Shown here one piece after another: positions 1 through 5,367 of a stretch of DNA of 7,965 nucleotides; the first letter of the stretch is position 1, and the number at the start of each line of letters is the position of its first letter. The stretch spans positions 1-7,965 of the forward strand of contig JABFWC010000382.1 of NCBI GenBank assembly GCA_013362385.1, given 5' to 3'. Position numbers and translations under genes: made by a program. The notes beneath the pieces are model-generated. The model searched no databases. It was given only the letters and a program-made list of their open reading frames with translations, and was not told the DNA's origin. This DNA comes from Pseudarthrobacter sp. (lineage in GTDB: Bacteria; Actinomycetota; Actinomycetes; Actinomycetales; Micrococcaceae).

Positions 1-125
1 GTCACCAGGGCAACGATGCCCGCGAGCACCAGCAACGTTGTCCGCAGGCGGTGCCGACGCCGTGTTTCCGGCTCAGCGGCGCGGGCGGCGTGAGTGCGGG
101 TTGGTGGGTACAGCTGGATGCCCAT
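1..125 (-). CDS. N-terminal fragment of a membrane-anchored protein, function unknown
   Basis: This is the 5' end of a gene that continues past the left edge; 41 codons are visible. The protein starts MGIQLYPPTRTHAARAAEP, then has an Arg-rich stretch (ETRRRHRLR) followed by a hydrophobic run, TTLLVLAGIVALV. A short basic cytoplasmic tail before a hydrophobic segment is the pattern of a type II membrane protein or an uncleaved signal anchor. The ATG is well bounded: an in-frame TAA lies four codons upstream. I see no clear Shine-Dalgarno sequence, so leaderless or weak initiation is possible. The gene follows the phosphatase on the same strand with a 119-base gap. LytR-CpsA-Psr or polysaccharide-related proteins begin like this, but the visible part cannot identify the family. 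Confidence 0.65.
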   Translation of the reverse strand, partial: MGIQLYPPTRTHAARAAEPETRRRHRLRTTLLVLAGIVALV

Positions 126-192
126 TTCGGAAAATTAGCATCGGCAGAAAAGCCATACATCGGGGGAATCCACAGAAAACCCGCAGTCTGTT

Positions 193-206
193 GCGCAGCG
201 CTGCGC
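193..206. repeat. 14-bp perfect palindrome in the intergenic gap
   Basis: GCGCAGCGCTGCGC is a perfect inverted repeat without a spacer, between the phosphatase gene and the left-edge gene. It could be a protein-binding site or part of a transcript end. In DNA this GC-rich it may also be chance. Confidence 0.3.
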
Positions 207-217
207 GCCGATATCGC

Positions 218-245
218 GGGGAACGCTGCGGTTTCGCTGTTCCCC
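218..245 (-). terminator. Candidate stem-loop at the 3' end of the phosphatase gene
   Basis: GGGGAAC (218-224) pairs with GTTCCCC (239-245), and the interior can add a GCG/CGC stem. On the minus strand it starts at the last base of the phosphatase stop codon. No T-run follows, so this is a possible intrinsic terminator or a 3'-end stabiliser, not a certain one. Confidence 0.35.
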
Positions 246-904
246 TACAGCGGCGTGGACGCGTTCCCGCGGGCAGGGGCGTTGAGGCGGGCATGGCGGA
301 GGATGGAAACGATCGCCGGGGCCAGTTGGTCTTCCATCTGGCGGTAAACCTCCGGTGCCCGCCGGTACGGGTCCACGATGTCGTTATCGGCCGGGTCCGG
401 CGGAAGGGCCAGGTGGCGCACCCCGGCCGCACGGGCCGGAAGGCCCCGCCAGAACGCCGCGTTGGCAGCCAGCCAGCCGCCGTCGTCGGACGTGTCCTGC
501 GGCGCTGCAGCGGGCGCATCCGCGCTGCGCCCGTCGAGAACGTCGAGCATGCGGGCGAACTCGCGGATGGTGAAGGTCCGCTTGAGCAGGGAGGCATCCA
601 GCTGCAGCACCTCGCCGCGGTGCCCCGCCGTCATGGTCAGCACCAGGTCCACGCCCCGCAGGATCCGGGGGGTGAGCTGGCGCGCCGCGAACCCTTCGGG
701 GTCTCCGCCGAACGTCCGCACGATGTCCGCCGAGATCGGCTGCATCGGCTCACCCACCAGCGCACGGGTCCCGGCACTGGACACCTCGAAGCCTCCAGGC
801 ACCACCTGGTCGAGGCCCGCCTGCAGCAGCCGCTCGGCCACGGGGGAGCGGCAGATGTTGCCCGTGCAGACGGTGAGGATTCTTACTGGTGCGGATGTGT
901 CCAA
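245..904 (-). CDS. Low-molecular-weight protein-tyrosine phosphatase
   Basis: The 219-residue protein belongs to the LMW-PTP family of cytoplasmic cysteine phosphatases. The P-loop is CTGNICRS, with nucleophile C13 and phosphate-binding R19 (C-x5-R). The likely general acid is D178 in the DPY motif. The residue four after the nucleophile is Ile, as in tyrosine-specific members; protein-arginine phosphatases of the YwlE type have Thr there. An Ala/Asp-rich insertion near residues 125-145 helps make it longer than the family's usual 150-160 residues. I chose the TTG at 904 because GAAAGAG lies 9 bases upstream of it and because the alternative TTG at 958 would sit beside the terminator hairpin of the preceding gene. 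Such phosphatases often act on capsule or exopolysaccharide kinases, but no kinase is visible here. It may be transcribed alone or with the left-edge gene. Confidence 0.9.
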   Translation of the reverse strand: MDTSAPVRILTVCTGNICRSPVAERLLQAGLDQVVPGGFEVSSAGTRALVGEPMQPISADIVRTFGGDPEGFAARQLTPRILRGVDLVLTMTAGHRGEVLQLDASLLKRTFTIREFARMLDVLDGRSADAPAAAPQDTSDDGGWLAANAAFWRGLPARAAGVRHLALPPDPADNDIVDPYRRAPEVYRQMEDQLAPAIVSILRHARLNAPARGNASTPL

Positions 905-913
905 GGAGATTGT

Positions 914-920
914 CTCTTTC
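914..920 (-). promoter_or_regulatory. Ribosome-binding site supporting the TTG start at 904
   Basis: On the minus strand GAAAGAG precedes the TTG start by 9 bases. It is a moderate match to the anti-Shine-Dalgarno sequence, and it is the reason for the shorter phosphatase model. Confidence 0.4.
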
Positions 921-966
921 CAGCCGGTGCCCAGGACCGTACGGCCCGTGCCTTTCAACTTAACAC

Positions 967-1003
967 GCCTGCCTCCCGCCGTCGTGAAAGGCGGGAGGCA
1001 GGC
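967..1003 (-). terminator. Strong hairpin terminating the copper cluster
   Basis: GCCTGCCTCCCGCC (967-980) and GGCGGGAGGCAGGC (990-1003) form a perfect 14-bp stem around a 9-base loop. It begins 13 bases after the DUF305 stop codon on the minus strand. The bases after it on that strand (GTGTTAAGTT) are only mildly T-rich, as is common for actinobacterial terminators. It probably separates the copper unit from the phosphatase gene. Confidence 0.75.
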
Positions 1004-1016
1004 ACGGTGGGGCTGG

Positions 1017-1646
1017 TCAGAGGCCGGCCAGCAGCTGCTTCATCCGGGTAATTTCGGCTTGCTGGGCCTCCACGATGGCGTGGCTGAGCTGGAGCGCGTC
1101 GGGGAACTTCCCGGCGCTGATTTCCTGCTGGGCCATGTCAATGGCGCCCTCGTGGTGGCCGATCATCTGCTCCAGGAACAGCCGTTCCGCCTCCGTGCCG
1201 ATGGCGGCCTTGAGCTTGCCGATCCCGGCGTCGTCGACCATGCCGGACATGCCGTGCCCGGAGTGGTCGCTCATCGCTGTAGGCACGTTCCAGGCCTCAA
1301 GCCAGCCGGTCATCTGCCCGATTTCCGGTGCCTGCGCGTCCTTGATCTTCGTAGCGACGGCGGTGAGTTCCGCGGGCATGTCCGGCTTGGCCAGAATGAT
1401 GCCGCTCATTTCCACAGCCTGCGCGTGGTGCGGGATCATCATCCGGGCAAACATGGTGTCGGCCTGGTTGTGGTCGGCGCCGGCGCCCGGCGTTGCGCCG
1501 CCGCTGGGCATTGATCCGGACATTGAGCCGGAGTTGCCGTGGTCCATCGGCATCGGGTTGCCGGAGCCGGAGCTGGCGGCGCATCCGGCGAGGCCGAGCG
1601 AGGCGGCCAGGGCAGCAGCAATGGACAGGGTCTTGATGGTGTTCAT
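1017..1646 (-). CDS. DUF305 lipoprotein, probable copper-associated
   Basis: The 209-residue protein has a lipoprotein signal peptide with lipobox LAGC (C22 lipidated), so it should be anchored on the outer face of the membrane. A Met/His/Gly/Ser-rich linker covers residues 30-60. Two DUF305 (ferritin-like helical) repeats follow: FARMMIPHHAQAVEM at 66-80 and FLEQMIGHHEGAIDMA at 157-172, each with a paired His and Met residues. A further His/Met patch, DHSGHGMSGM, lies at 127-136. DUF305 proteins are often found with copper export genes, and the His/Met content suits extracytoplasmic copper binding; the exact role is not established. GAAGGA lies 5 bases before the ATG. It is the last gene of the cluster, 54 bases after the DUF6153-like gene and just before the 967-1003 hairpin. 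Domain assignment is firm, copper binding is inferred. Confidence 0.9.
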   Translation of the reverse strand: MNTIKTLSIAAALAASLGLAGCAASSGSGNPMPMDHGNSGSMSGSMPSGGATPGAGADHNQADTMFARMMIPHHAQAVEMSGIILAKPDMPAELTAVATKIKDAQAPEIGQMTGWLEAWNVPTAMSDHSGHGMSGMVDDAGIGKLKAAIGTEAERLFLEQMIGHHEGAIDMAQQEISAGKFPDALQLSHAIVEAQQAEITRMKQLLAGL

Positions 1647-1700
1647 GGTTGTCCTTCGGGAACGTATTCGAACTGGGCTTGTGGCGGGGCGCAGCCCGGT

Positions 1701-2114
1701 TTACGTCCGGCTGATGGACAACTGGCAGGGTGTGGGGCCGGGTGGCGAGTAGGAGTAAACAGCCGACGGGTTGTCCCGGGGCTGGACGTGGAAGGCGGCC
1801 GGCGCGTCCGGCGGCGGTGGGACACTGACCGGGCCGGTGGGAGCCAGGGGAATGCAGGGCGCGCCTGCTTCATGCACGGCCGGGCATGCATCGCCGCAGG
1901 AGGCGGACGCCGGGTCCTGGACCGCGGCGGAGTGCGCAGCAACAGAATGCGCGACGGCGGTGTGTCCGGCTGGGTACCCGGAGGCCGCCGCATGCGAAGC
2001 GTGGCTGGAGGTCAGGACGTGCATGCCCAGGATGCCGGCGATGAGGGCAAGGGTGCCTGCGAGGAGCCAGGCCGTACGGAGCAGGGGCGCCAGCGCGCGG
2101 GTTCGGGCAGTCAT
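1701..2114 (-). CDS. Small Cys/His-rich membrane protein, DUF6153-like
   Basis: This 137-residue protein has one hydrophobic segment at about residues 13-33 (AWLLAGTLALIAGILGMHVL), either a membrane anchor or an uncleaved signal. The extracytoplasmic part holds eight His, most of them at residues 32-81, and a Cys cluster CGDACPAVHEAGAPC at 73-87. A proline-rich stretch and a conserved-looking end, PTPCQLSISRT, with a fourth Cys at 130, complete it. The anchor followed by MHVL, the His/Cys-rich middle and the short terminal block resemble actinobacterial DUF6153; this is from memory of the family. The Shine-Dalgarno GGAAGGAGGG, 6 bases from the ATG, is the strongest in the window. It sits 51 bases after copB and 54 before the DUF305 gene, so it is very likely in the same transcript. 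A role as surface copper ligand or chaperone is inferred. Confidence 0.75.
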   Translation of the reverse strand: MTARTRALAPLLRTAWLLAGTLALIAGILGMHVLTSSHASHAAASGYPAGHTAVAHSVAAHSAAVQDPASASCGDACPAVHEAGAPCIPLAPTGPVSVPPPPDAPAAFHVQPRDNPSAVYSYSPPGPTPCQLSISRT

Positions 2115-2165
2115 GGCGGTCCCTCCTTCCGTGTGGGTGCCTGGGGTTGGCGCGAGTGGTTTGTT

Positions 2166-4340
2166 CTAACGTACCTGGGAGGGGTTCAGCTTCAGGCGCC
2201 GCAGGAGCTGGGCGTTCAGCGCCACCACGATCGTTGACGCGGACATCAGCACCGCACCGGCGGCGGGTGAGAGCACCACCCCGGCGAAGGCCAGGACGCC
2301 CGCCGCCAGCGGCACGGACAGGATGTTGTAATCAGTGGCCCACGCCAGGTTCTGCCACATCTTGCGGTAGCTTGCCCGGCACAGGTCCACCATGGACAGC
2401 ACCGCGCGCGGATCGTTGCCGGCCAGCACCACGCCGGCGGACTCCATCGCCACGTCCGTCCCGGCGCCAATGGCGATGCCCACCTCGGCGCGGGCGAGTG
2501 CGGGGGAATCATTGACGCCGTCGCCCACCATGGCCACCTTCAGGCCGCGGCCCTGCAGCTCCGCCACCTTCTTGTCCTTGTCCGCGGGCAGCACCTCGGC
2601 GAACACCTCGTCGATGCCCAGGTCCGCCGCCACGGCCCGGGCCACCTGGTGTGCGTCGCCGGTGACCATGGCCACCTTGACCCCGCGGCTTTGCAGCGCA
2701 GTGACGGCCTGCCGCGACTCGGGCCGGACCGAGTCCTCCAGGCTGACCGCACCCAGGACCCGGCCGCCGTCGAGCACGTGCAGCACGGCAGCCCCGCGGT
2801 CCATCCACGAGCGGGTGGACGCGGCCACTTCGGCAGGTTCGACGGCGCCCAGTTCGCGCAGCAGCGCCGGCCCGCCCACGTGCAGCGTTCGCCCGTCCAG
2901 GCTGGCCTGGACGCCGCGTCCGGTCAGCGAGGTGAAGTCCGCGGCGGCGGGCACGGCCAGGTTACGGCTCCGGGCCGCGCGGACGATGGCGCGGGCCACG
3001 GGATGCTCGCTGTCGGACTCCACGGCGGCGGCCAGGGCCAGCAGCCGGTCCGGATTTCCGCCGTCCGCAACCGCAACGTTCACGAGCTCAGGCTCGCCCG
3101 TGGTGAGCGTGCCGGTCTTGTCGAACAGGACCACGTCGATGGCGCGCATGCGCTCCAGGGCCATCCGGTTCTTGATCAGCACCCCGGCCCGGGCGGCCTG
3201 CTCCGTGGAGATGGCGATGACCAGCGGAATGGCCAGGCCCAGTGCGTGCGGGCAGGCGATCACCAGGACCGTGACGGTCCGGGTCACGGCCTCGGGGACG
3301 CTGCCCATCAGTGTCCAGGCGGCGAACGTCAGGGCACCGGCGCCGGCGGCGAAATAGAACAGGAACGCTGCGGCACGGTCGGCCAGGGCCTGGGCCCGGG
3401 AGGAGGACTGCTGGGCTTCGGCCACCAGCCGCTGGATCCCGGCCAGTGCGGTGTCCTCGCCCACCGCCGTGACCCGCATGCGCACGCTGCTGTCCGTGGC
3501 CACGGTTCCGGCCACCACGGAGTCGCCCGGTCCCCGCGGAACCGTCCTGGACTCGCCGGTGATCATGGACTCGTCGAACTCCGCCTGGCCCTGCGCCACC
3601 GTCCCGTCCGCGGGCATCCGCGCGCCGGAGCGGACCAGGACGAGGTCGCCGGGGTTCAGTTCGGCGACGGGCACCGTTTCGGTTCCGCTGTCCGTGATGC
3701 GTTCGGCCTCATCCGGCAGCAGCGCGGCCAGCGCATCAAGGGCGCCCTGTGCCGAGCCCAGGGCGCGCATCTCGATCCAGTGGCCCAGCAGCATGATGGC
3801 CACCAGCAGCGCCAGTTCCCACCAGAAGTCGAGGTCGAATCCGCCAATGCCCAGGCTGGTGACCCACGATGCGGCAAAGGCCACCGTGATGGCCATGCCG
3901 ATCAGCAGCATCATTCCAGGCGTGCGGTCCTTGAGCTCCTGCAGCCCGCCCTTGAGGAACGGCTGGCCGCCGTAGAGGAAGATGACGGTGCCCAGGACCG
4001 GCGGAATCCACGCCGAGCCCGGGAAATCCGGCGCCATGTAGCCCAGGATGTGGCCCGCCATCGGACTGAAGTAGACCACCGGGACGGAGAGTGCCAGCGT
4101 CAGCCAGAACCTGTTCCTGAACATGGCCGTACTGTGGCCGGCGTGCTGGCCGTGGGTGTGGACGGTGTGGTCGTCGTGGGTGTCCCCGGCGTGGGTGCCG
4201 GGCTGCGGGTGGACTACGTGCTCCGCGTGCGCAGCAGCGGCGGTGGACGTTGGCGGGTGGGTCAGTGTGTGGCTGTCAGTGTTGTCGTGGTCAGGCATGC
4301 CGTGGCGGTGCGTGCCCTGATGGTCCTGTCCGATGTTCAT
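2166..4340 (-). CDS. copB: Copper-exporting P1B-3-type ATPase, CopB-like
   Basis: The 724-residue membrane pump uses ATP to drive copper out of the cytoplasm. Residues 1-70 contain 16 His and no CxxC metal-binding domain, as in CopB. Then come membrane helices, the actuator motif TGES (261-264), the transmembrane metal site CPH (363-365), phosphorylation motif DKTGTLT (D407), the HP motif in SEHPVA (H446), GDGVND (606-611) and late-helix signatures YN (671-672) and MSASTIVVALNA (699-710). CPH with MSxST is diagnostic of subgroup P1B-3, usually linked to Cu2+; CopA pumps have CPC. I chose the ATG at 4340, with AAGGAA 10 bases upstream. The frame stays open to 4643, but that extension would run through the promoter and operator. 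It is the first gene of the copper cluster and its promoter carries a CsoR-type site, so copper induction is likely. Silver as a second substrate is possible. Confidence 0.93.
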   Translation of the reverse strand: MNIGQDHQGTHRHGMPDHDNTDSHTLTHPPTSTAAAAHAEHVVHPQPGTHAGDTHDDHTVHTHGQHAGHSTAMFRNRFWLTLALSVPVVYFSPMAGHILGYMAPDFPGSAWIPPVLGTVIFLYGGQPFLKGGLQELKDRTPGMMLLIGMAITVAFAASWVTSLGIGGFDLDFWWELALLVAIMLLGHWIEMRALGSAQGALDALAALLPDEAERITDSGTETVPVAELNPGDLVLVRSGARMPADGTVAQGQAEFDESMITGESRTVPRGPGDSVVAGTVATDSSVRMRVTAVGEDTALAGIQRLVAEAQQSSSRAQALADRAAAFLFYFAAGAGALTFAAWTLMGSVPEAVTRTVTVLVIACPHALGLAIPLVIAISTEQAARAGVLIKNRMALERMRAIDVVLFDKTGTLTTGEPELVNVAVADGGNPDRLLALAAAVESDSEHPVARAIVRAARSRNLAVPAAADFTSLTGRGVQASLDGRTLHVGGPALLRELGAVEPAEVAASTRSWMDRGAAVLHVLDGGRVLGAVSLEDSVRPESRQAVTALQSRGVKVAMVTGDAHQVARAVAADLGIDEVFAEVLPADKDKKVAELQGRGLKVAMVGDGVNDSPALARAEVGIAIGAGTDVAMESAGVVLAGNDPRAVLSMVDLCRASYRKMWQNLAWATDYNILSVPLAAGVLAFAGVVLSPAAGAVLMSASTIVVALNAQLLRRLKLNPSQVR

Positions 4341-4341
4341 G

Positions 4342-4422
4342 TCAGTTCCATTCCTTGAAGAGGCTAAATGGGCGCTGGGGTTGAACGGCTGTGAAGGCGG
4401 TGCAGCGCACCAGCCGGGACAT
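4342..4422 (-). CDS. Possible 26-residue leader ORF upstream of copB
   Basis: Within the predicted copB leader an ATG at 4422 opens 26 codons, MSRLVRCTAFTAVQP...KEWN, ending in TGA one base before the copB ATG (TGACATG). It is in a different frame from copB, and the copB Shine-Dalgarno (AAGGAA, 4351-4356) lies inside its last codons. This arrangement would suit termination-reinitiation coupling. Its own ribosome-binding site (GAAGTGG right before the ATG) is weak. The peptide has a single Cys and no His, so it is not an obvious copper sensor. It may not be translated. Confidence 0.35.
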   Translation of the reverse strand: MSRLVRCTAFTAVQPQRPFSLFKEWN

Positions 4423-4445
4423 ACCACTTCGCTGACAACACCGCC

Positions 4446-4474
4446 AATATACCCCCTGGGGGTATTAGGGTCAA
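4446..4474 (-). promoter_or_regulatory. Promoter of the copB cluster
   Basis: On the minus strand the sequence reads TTGACC (-35, 4474-4469), a 17-base spacer, then TATATT (-10, 4451-4446). This is close to the housekeeping sigma consensus with ideal spacing, unusual in such GC-rich DNA. Transcription would start near 4439, giving a leader of about 100 bases before copB. The spacer is almost filled by the operator palindrome, which fits repression by blocking polymerase. Confidence 0.85.
4449..4465. promoter_or_regulatory. CsoR-type copper operator
   Basis: ATACCCCC-T-GGGGGTAT is a perfect inverted repeat with 8-base arms and a 1-base centre. C-tract/G-tract palindromes flanked by TA are typical of operators for CsoR (DUF156-family) copper repressors. 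It overlaps the -10 element and most of the promoter spacer. No csoR gene is in this window, so the repressor must be encoded elsewhere. A related DUF156 repressor is possible, but the downstream copper pump points to CsoR. Confidence 0.8.
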
Positions 4475-4513
4475 CCATTCCTTGCGCCGTACCGTTCCTG
4501 CCGCTTGGGGCTT

Positions 4514-4535
4514 CGGGCCCTATCTGCCGGGCCCG
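4514..4535. repeat. Inverted repeat in the divergent copB / PAS-ANTAR region
   Basis: CGGGCCC (4514-4520) and GGGCCCG (4529-4535) flank an 8-base spacer. A further G.T and T-A pair can extend the stem on the outside. It lies between the copB promoter and the start of the PAS-ANTAR gene. It could be an operator for the plus-strand gene or a chance GC-rich repeat. Confidence 0.3.
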
Positions 4536-4568
4536 GACGAGGCCATACTGTAAAGGGCGAGCACGGTG

Positions 4569-4587
4569 CCGGCCCGCTGGGGGCCGG
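4569..4587 (+). other. Hairpin in the probable 5' UTR of the PAS-ANTAR gene
   Basis: CCGGCCC (4569-4575) pairs with GGGCCGG (4581-4587) around the loop GCTGG. It sits 10 bases before the Shine-Dalgarno of the gene at 4610. It may affect translation or mRNA stability. The loop is five bases, so it does not match the hexaloop rule of ANTAR target RNAs. Confidence 0.35.
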
Positions 4588-4596
4588 TGTATGCAC

Positions 4597-4602
4597 GGGA
4601 GG
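4597..4602 (+). promoter_or_regulatory. Ribosome-binding site fixing the GTG start at 4610
   Basis: GGGAGG lies 7 bases before GTG at 4610. The strength and spacing favour this start over the in-frame ATG at 4505, whose extra residues are Gly/Pro-rich and unlike any domain. Confidence 0.75.
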
Positions 4603-4609
4603 TGTACTT

Positions 4610-5284
4610 GTGGCGGAGCTGGGCGATCTTTACACCTACTCAAGCGCCCTGGGTGGTGACGAGTCCGATGCCGGAACCTTCAGGGTTGAGCTGGAGGGCC
4701 GGAAAATCCTTTGGTCCGACGGGATGTTCCGCCTGCACGGATACCGCCGCGGGGAGGTCGTCCCCACGCTGGGGCTCGTGTTGGCGCACAAGCACCCGGA
4801 AGACAGGTCCAAGTGCGAGGAGATCCTGGCGCATGTGGCCCGCACGGGCGGGTTCTTTTGCATGTACCACCGCATTGTTGATGCGCGCGGGCGCACCCGC
4901 CGCGTCCTGACCTCCGGTGAAGGCATCCTGGACGCTGAAGGCAAGGTGTGCGTGCTCGAGGGCGTGACGGTGGACCTTACCCGCACCCTGCAGCGCGAAA
5001 CGGAACGGACCGCACGGGATGCCGTTGCAGGCGCTACCTCCACCAGGACGATCATCGACCAGGCCCGCGGCATCCTCATGGGCCAGCTGAAACTGGGCTC
5101 GGATGAGGCCTTCCAGATGCTGGTGAGCACCAGCAGCCACCGGAACGTCAAGCTGGTCGTGGTGGCCGCGGAACTGGTGCAGCTGGCCAACTCCGCAGAG
5201 GCGCGCACCTACCTGGACCGGGCCGTCCGGGCCATCCAGCTCCACGGGCAATCCGCCGGCGTGGGAGGCCACCGCGCGGGCTAG
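4610..5284 (+). CDS. PAS-ANTAR response protein (RNA-binding antiterminator type)
   Basis: The 224-residue protein has a PAS domain at about 25-125 (PAS_3 style: WSDGMFRLHGYRRGE at 35-49, HPEDR at 62-66, then strands ending in GVTVDLT). A short helical linker follows, QRETERTARDAVAGA. The ANTAR domain spans about 140-195 (TIIDQARGILMGQLKLGSDEAFQML), with its usual A-R-G-I-L-M core and three-helix pattern. ANTAR domains bind paired hairpin RNAs with A/G-marked hexaloops and prevent transcription termination or alter translation. With no kinase or receiver domain, the PAS part would sense a ligand or redox state directly. The gene starts with GTG at 4610 after GGGAGG. It diverges from copB with 269 bases between, and lies 83 bases before nhaA on the same strand. 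What it senses and controls cannot be read from the sequence; the nhaA leader is a candidate target. Confidence 0.88.
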   Translation: MAELGDLYTYSSALGGDESDAGTFRVELEGRKILWSDGMFRLHGYRRGEVVPTLGLVLAHKHPEDRSKCEEILAHVARTGGFFCMYHRIVDARGRTRRVLTSGEGILDAEGKVCVLEGVTVDLTRTLQRETERTARDAVAGATSTRTIIDQARGILMGQLKLGSDEAFQMLVSTSSHRNVKLVVVAAELVQLANSAEARTYLDRAVRAIQLHGQSAGVGGHRAG

Positions 5285-5302
5285 GGGCGTTTTAGTAGGA
5301 TG

Positions 5303-5351
5303 GGCGAAGGTGCGCCGGGAAGTCTGGTCGGCATTGCTTTGCCGAACCCGG
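5303..5351 (+). promoter_or_regulatory. Structured leader RNA of nhaA, possible ANTAR target or riboswitch
   Basis: Hairpin 1 is GGCG (5303-5306), loop AAGGTG (5307-5312), CGCC (5313-5316); the hexaloop has A at position 1 and G at position 4, the rule for ANTAR-binding hairpins. Hairpin 2 is TCGGCA (5328-5333), loop TTGCTT (5334-5339), TGCCGA (5340-5345). An alternative outer stem, CCGGG (5315-5319) with CCCGG (5347-5351), encloses hairpin 2 with a purine-containing internal loop (AAGTCTGG) and competes with hairpin 1 for two bases. The nhaA Shine-Dalgarno (AAGGA, 5356-5360) follows at once. A switch between the two folds could control ribosome access. A TAGGAT at 5296-5301 might be a -10 element that starts the leader near 5308, inside hairpin 1; otherwise the leader is part of the PAS-ANTAR transcript. 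I assign no Rfam family. Confidence 0.5.
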
Positions 5352-5367
5352 ATTTAAGGACACCTCC

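Noticed and set aside
905..958. TTG at 958 as the phosphatase start
   Set aside because: It would add 18 residues that do not look like the family and leave no room for a promoter after the 967-1003 hairpin. The TTG at 904 has a better placed ribosome site.
38..1514. Long plus-strand open frames over the phosphatase and DUF305 genes
   Set aside because: They are antisense to two genes with clear motifs, overlap each other, and have Arg/Gly/Ala-rich composition without domains.
2649..4358. 569-codon open frame on the plus strand
   Set aside because: It lies antisense to copB, whose frame carries every P-type ATPase motif. The translation is low-complexity Gly/Arg/His-rich, as expected for the opposite strand of GC-rich coding DNA.
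4505..4609. ATG at 4505 as the PAS-ANTAR start
   Set aside because: The extra 35 residues are Gly-rich without domain character, and GGGAGG is ideally placed for the GTG at 4610.
4341..4643. N-terminal extension of copB to 4643
   Set aside because: It would place the promoter and CsoR-type palindrome inside the coding region. The ATG at 4340 begins the His-rich tail typical of CopB and has a Shine-Dalgarno.
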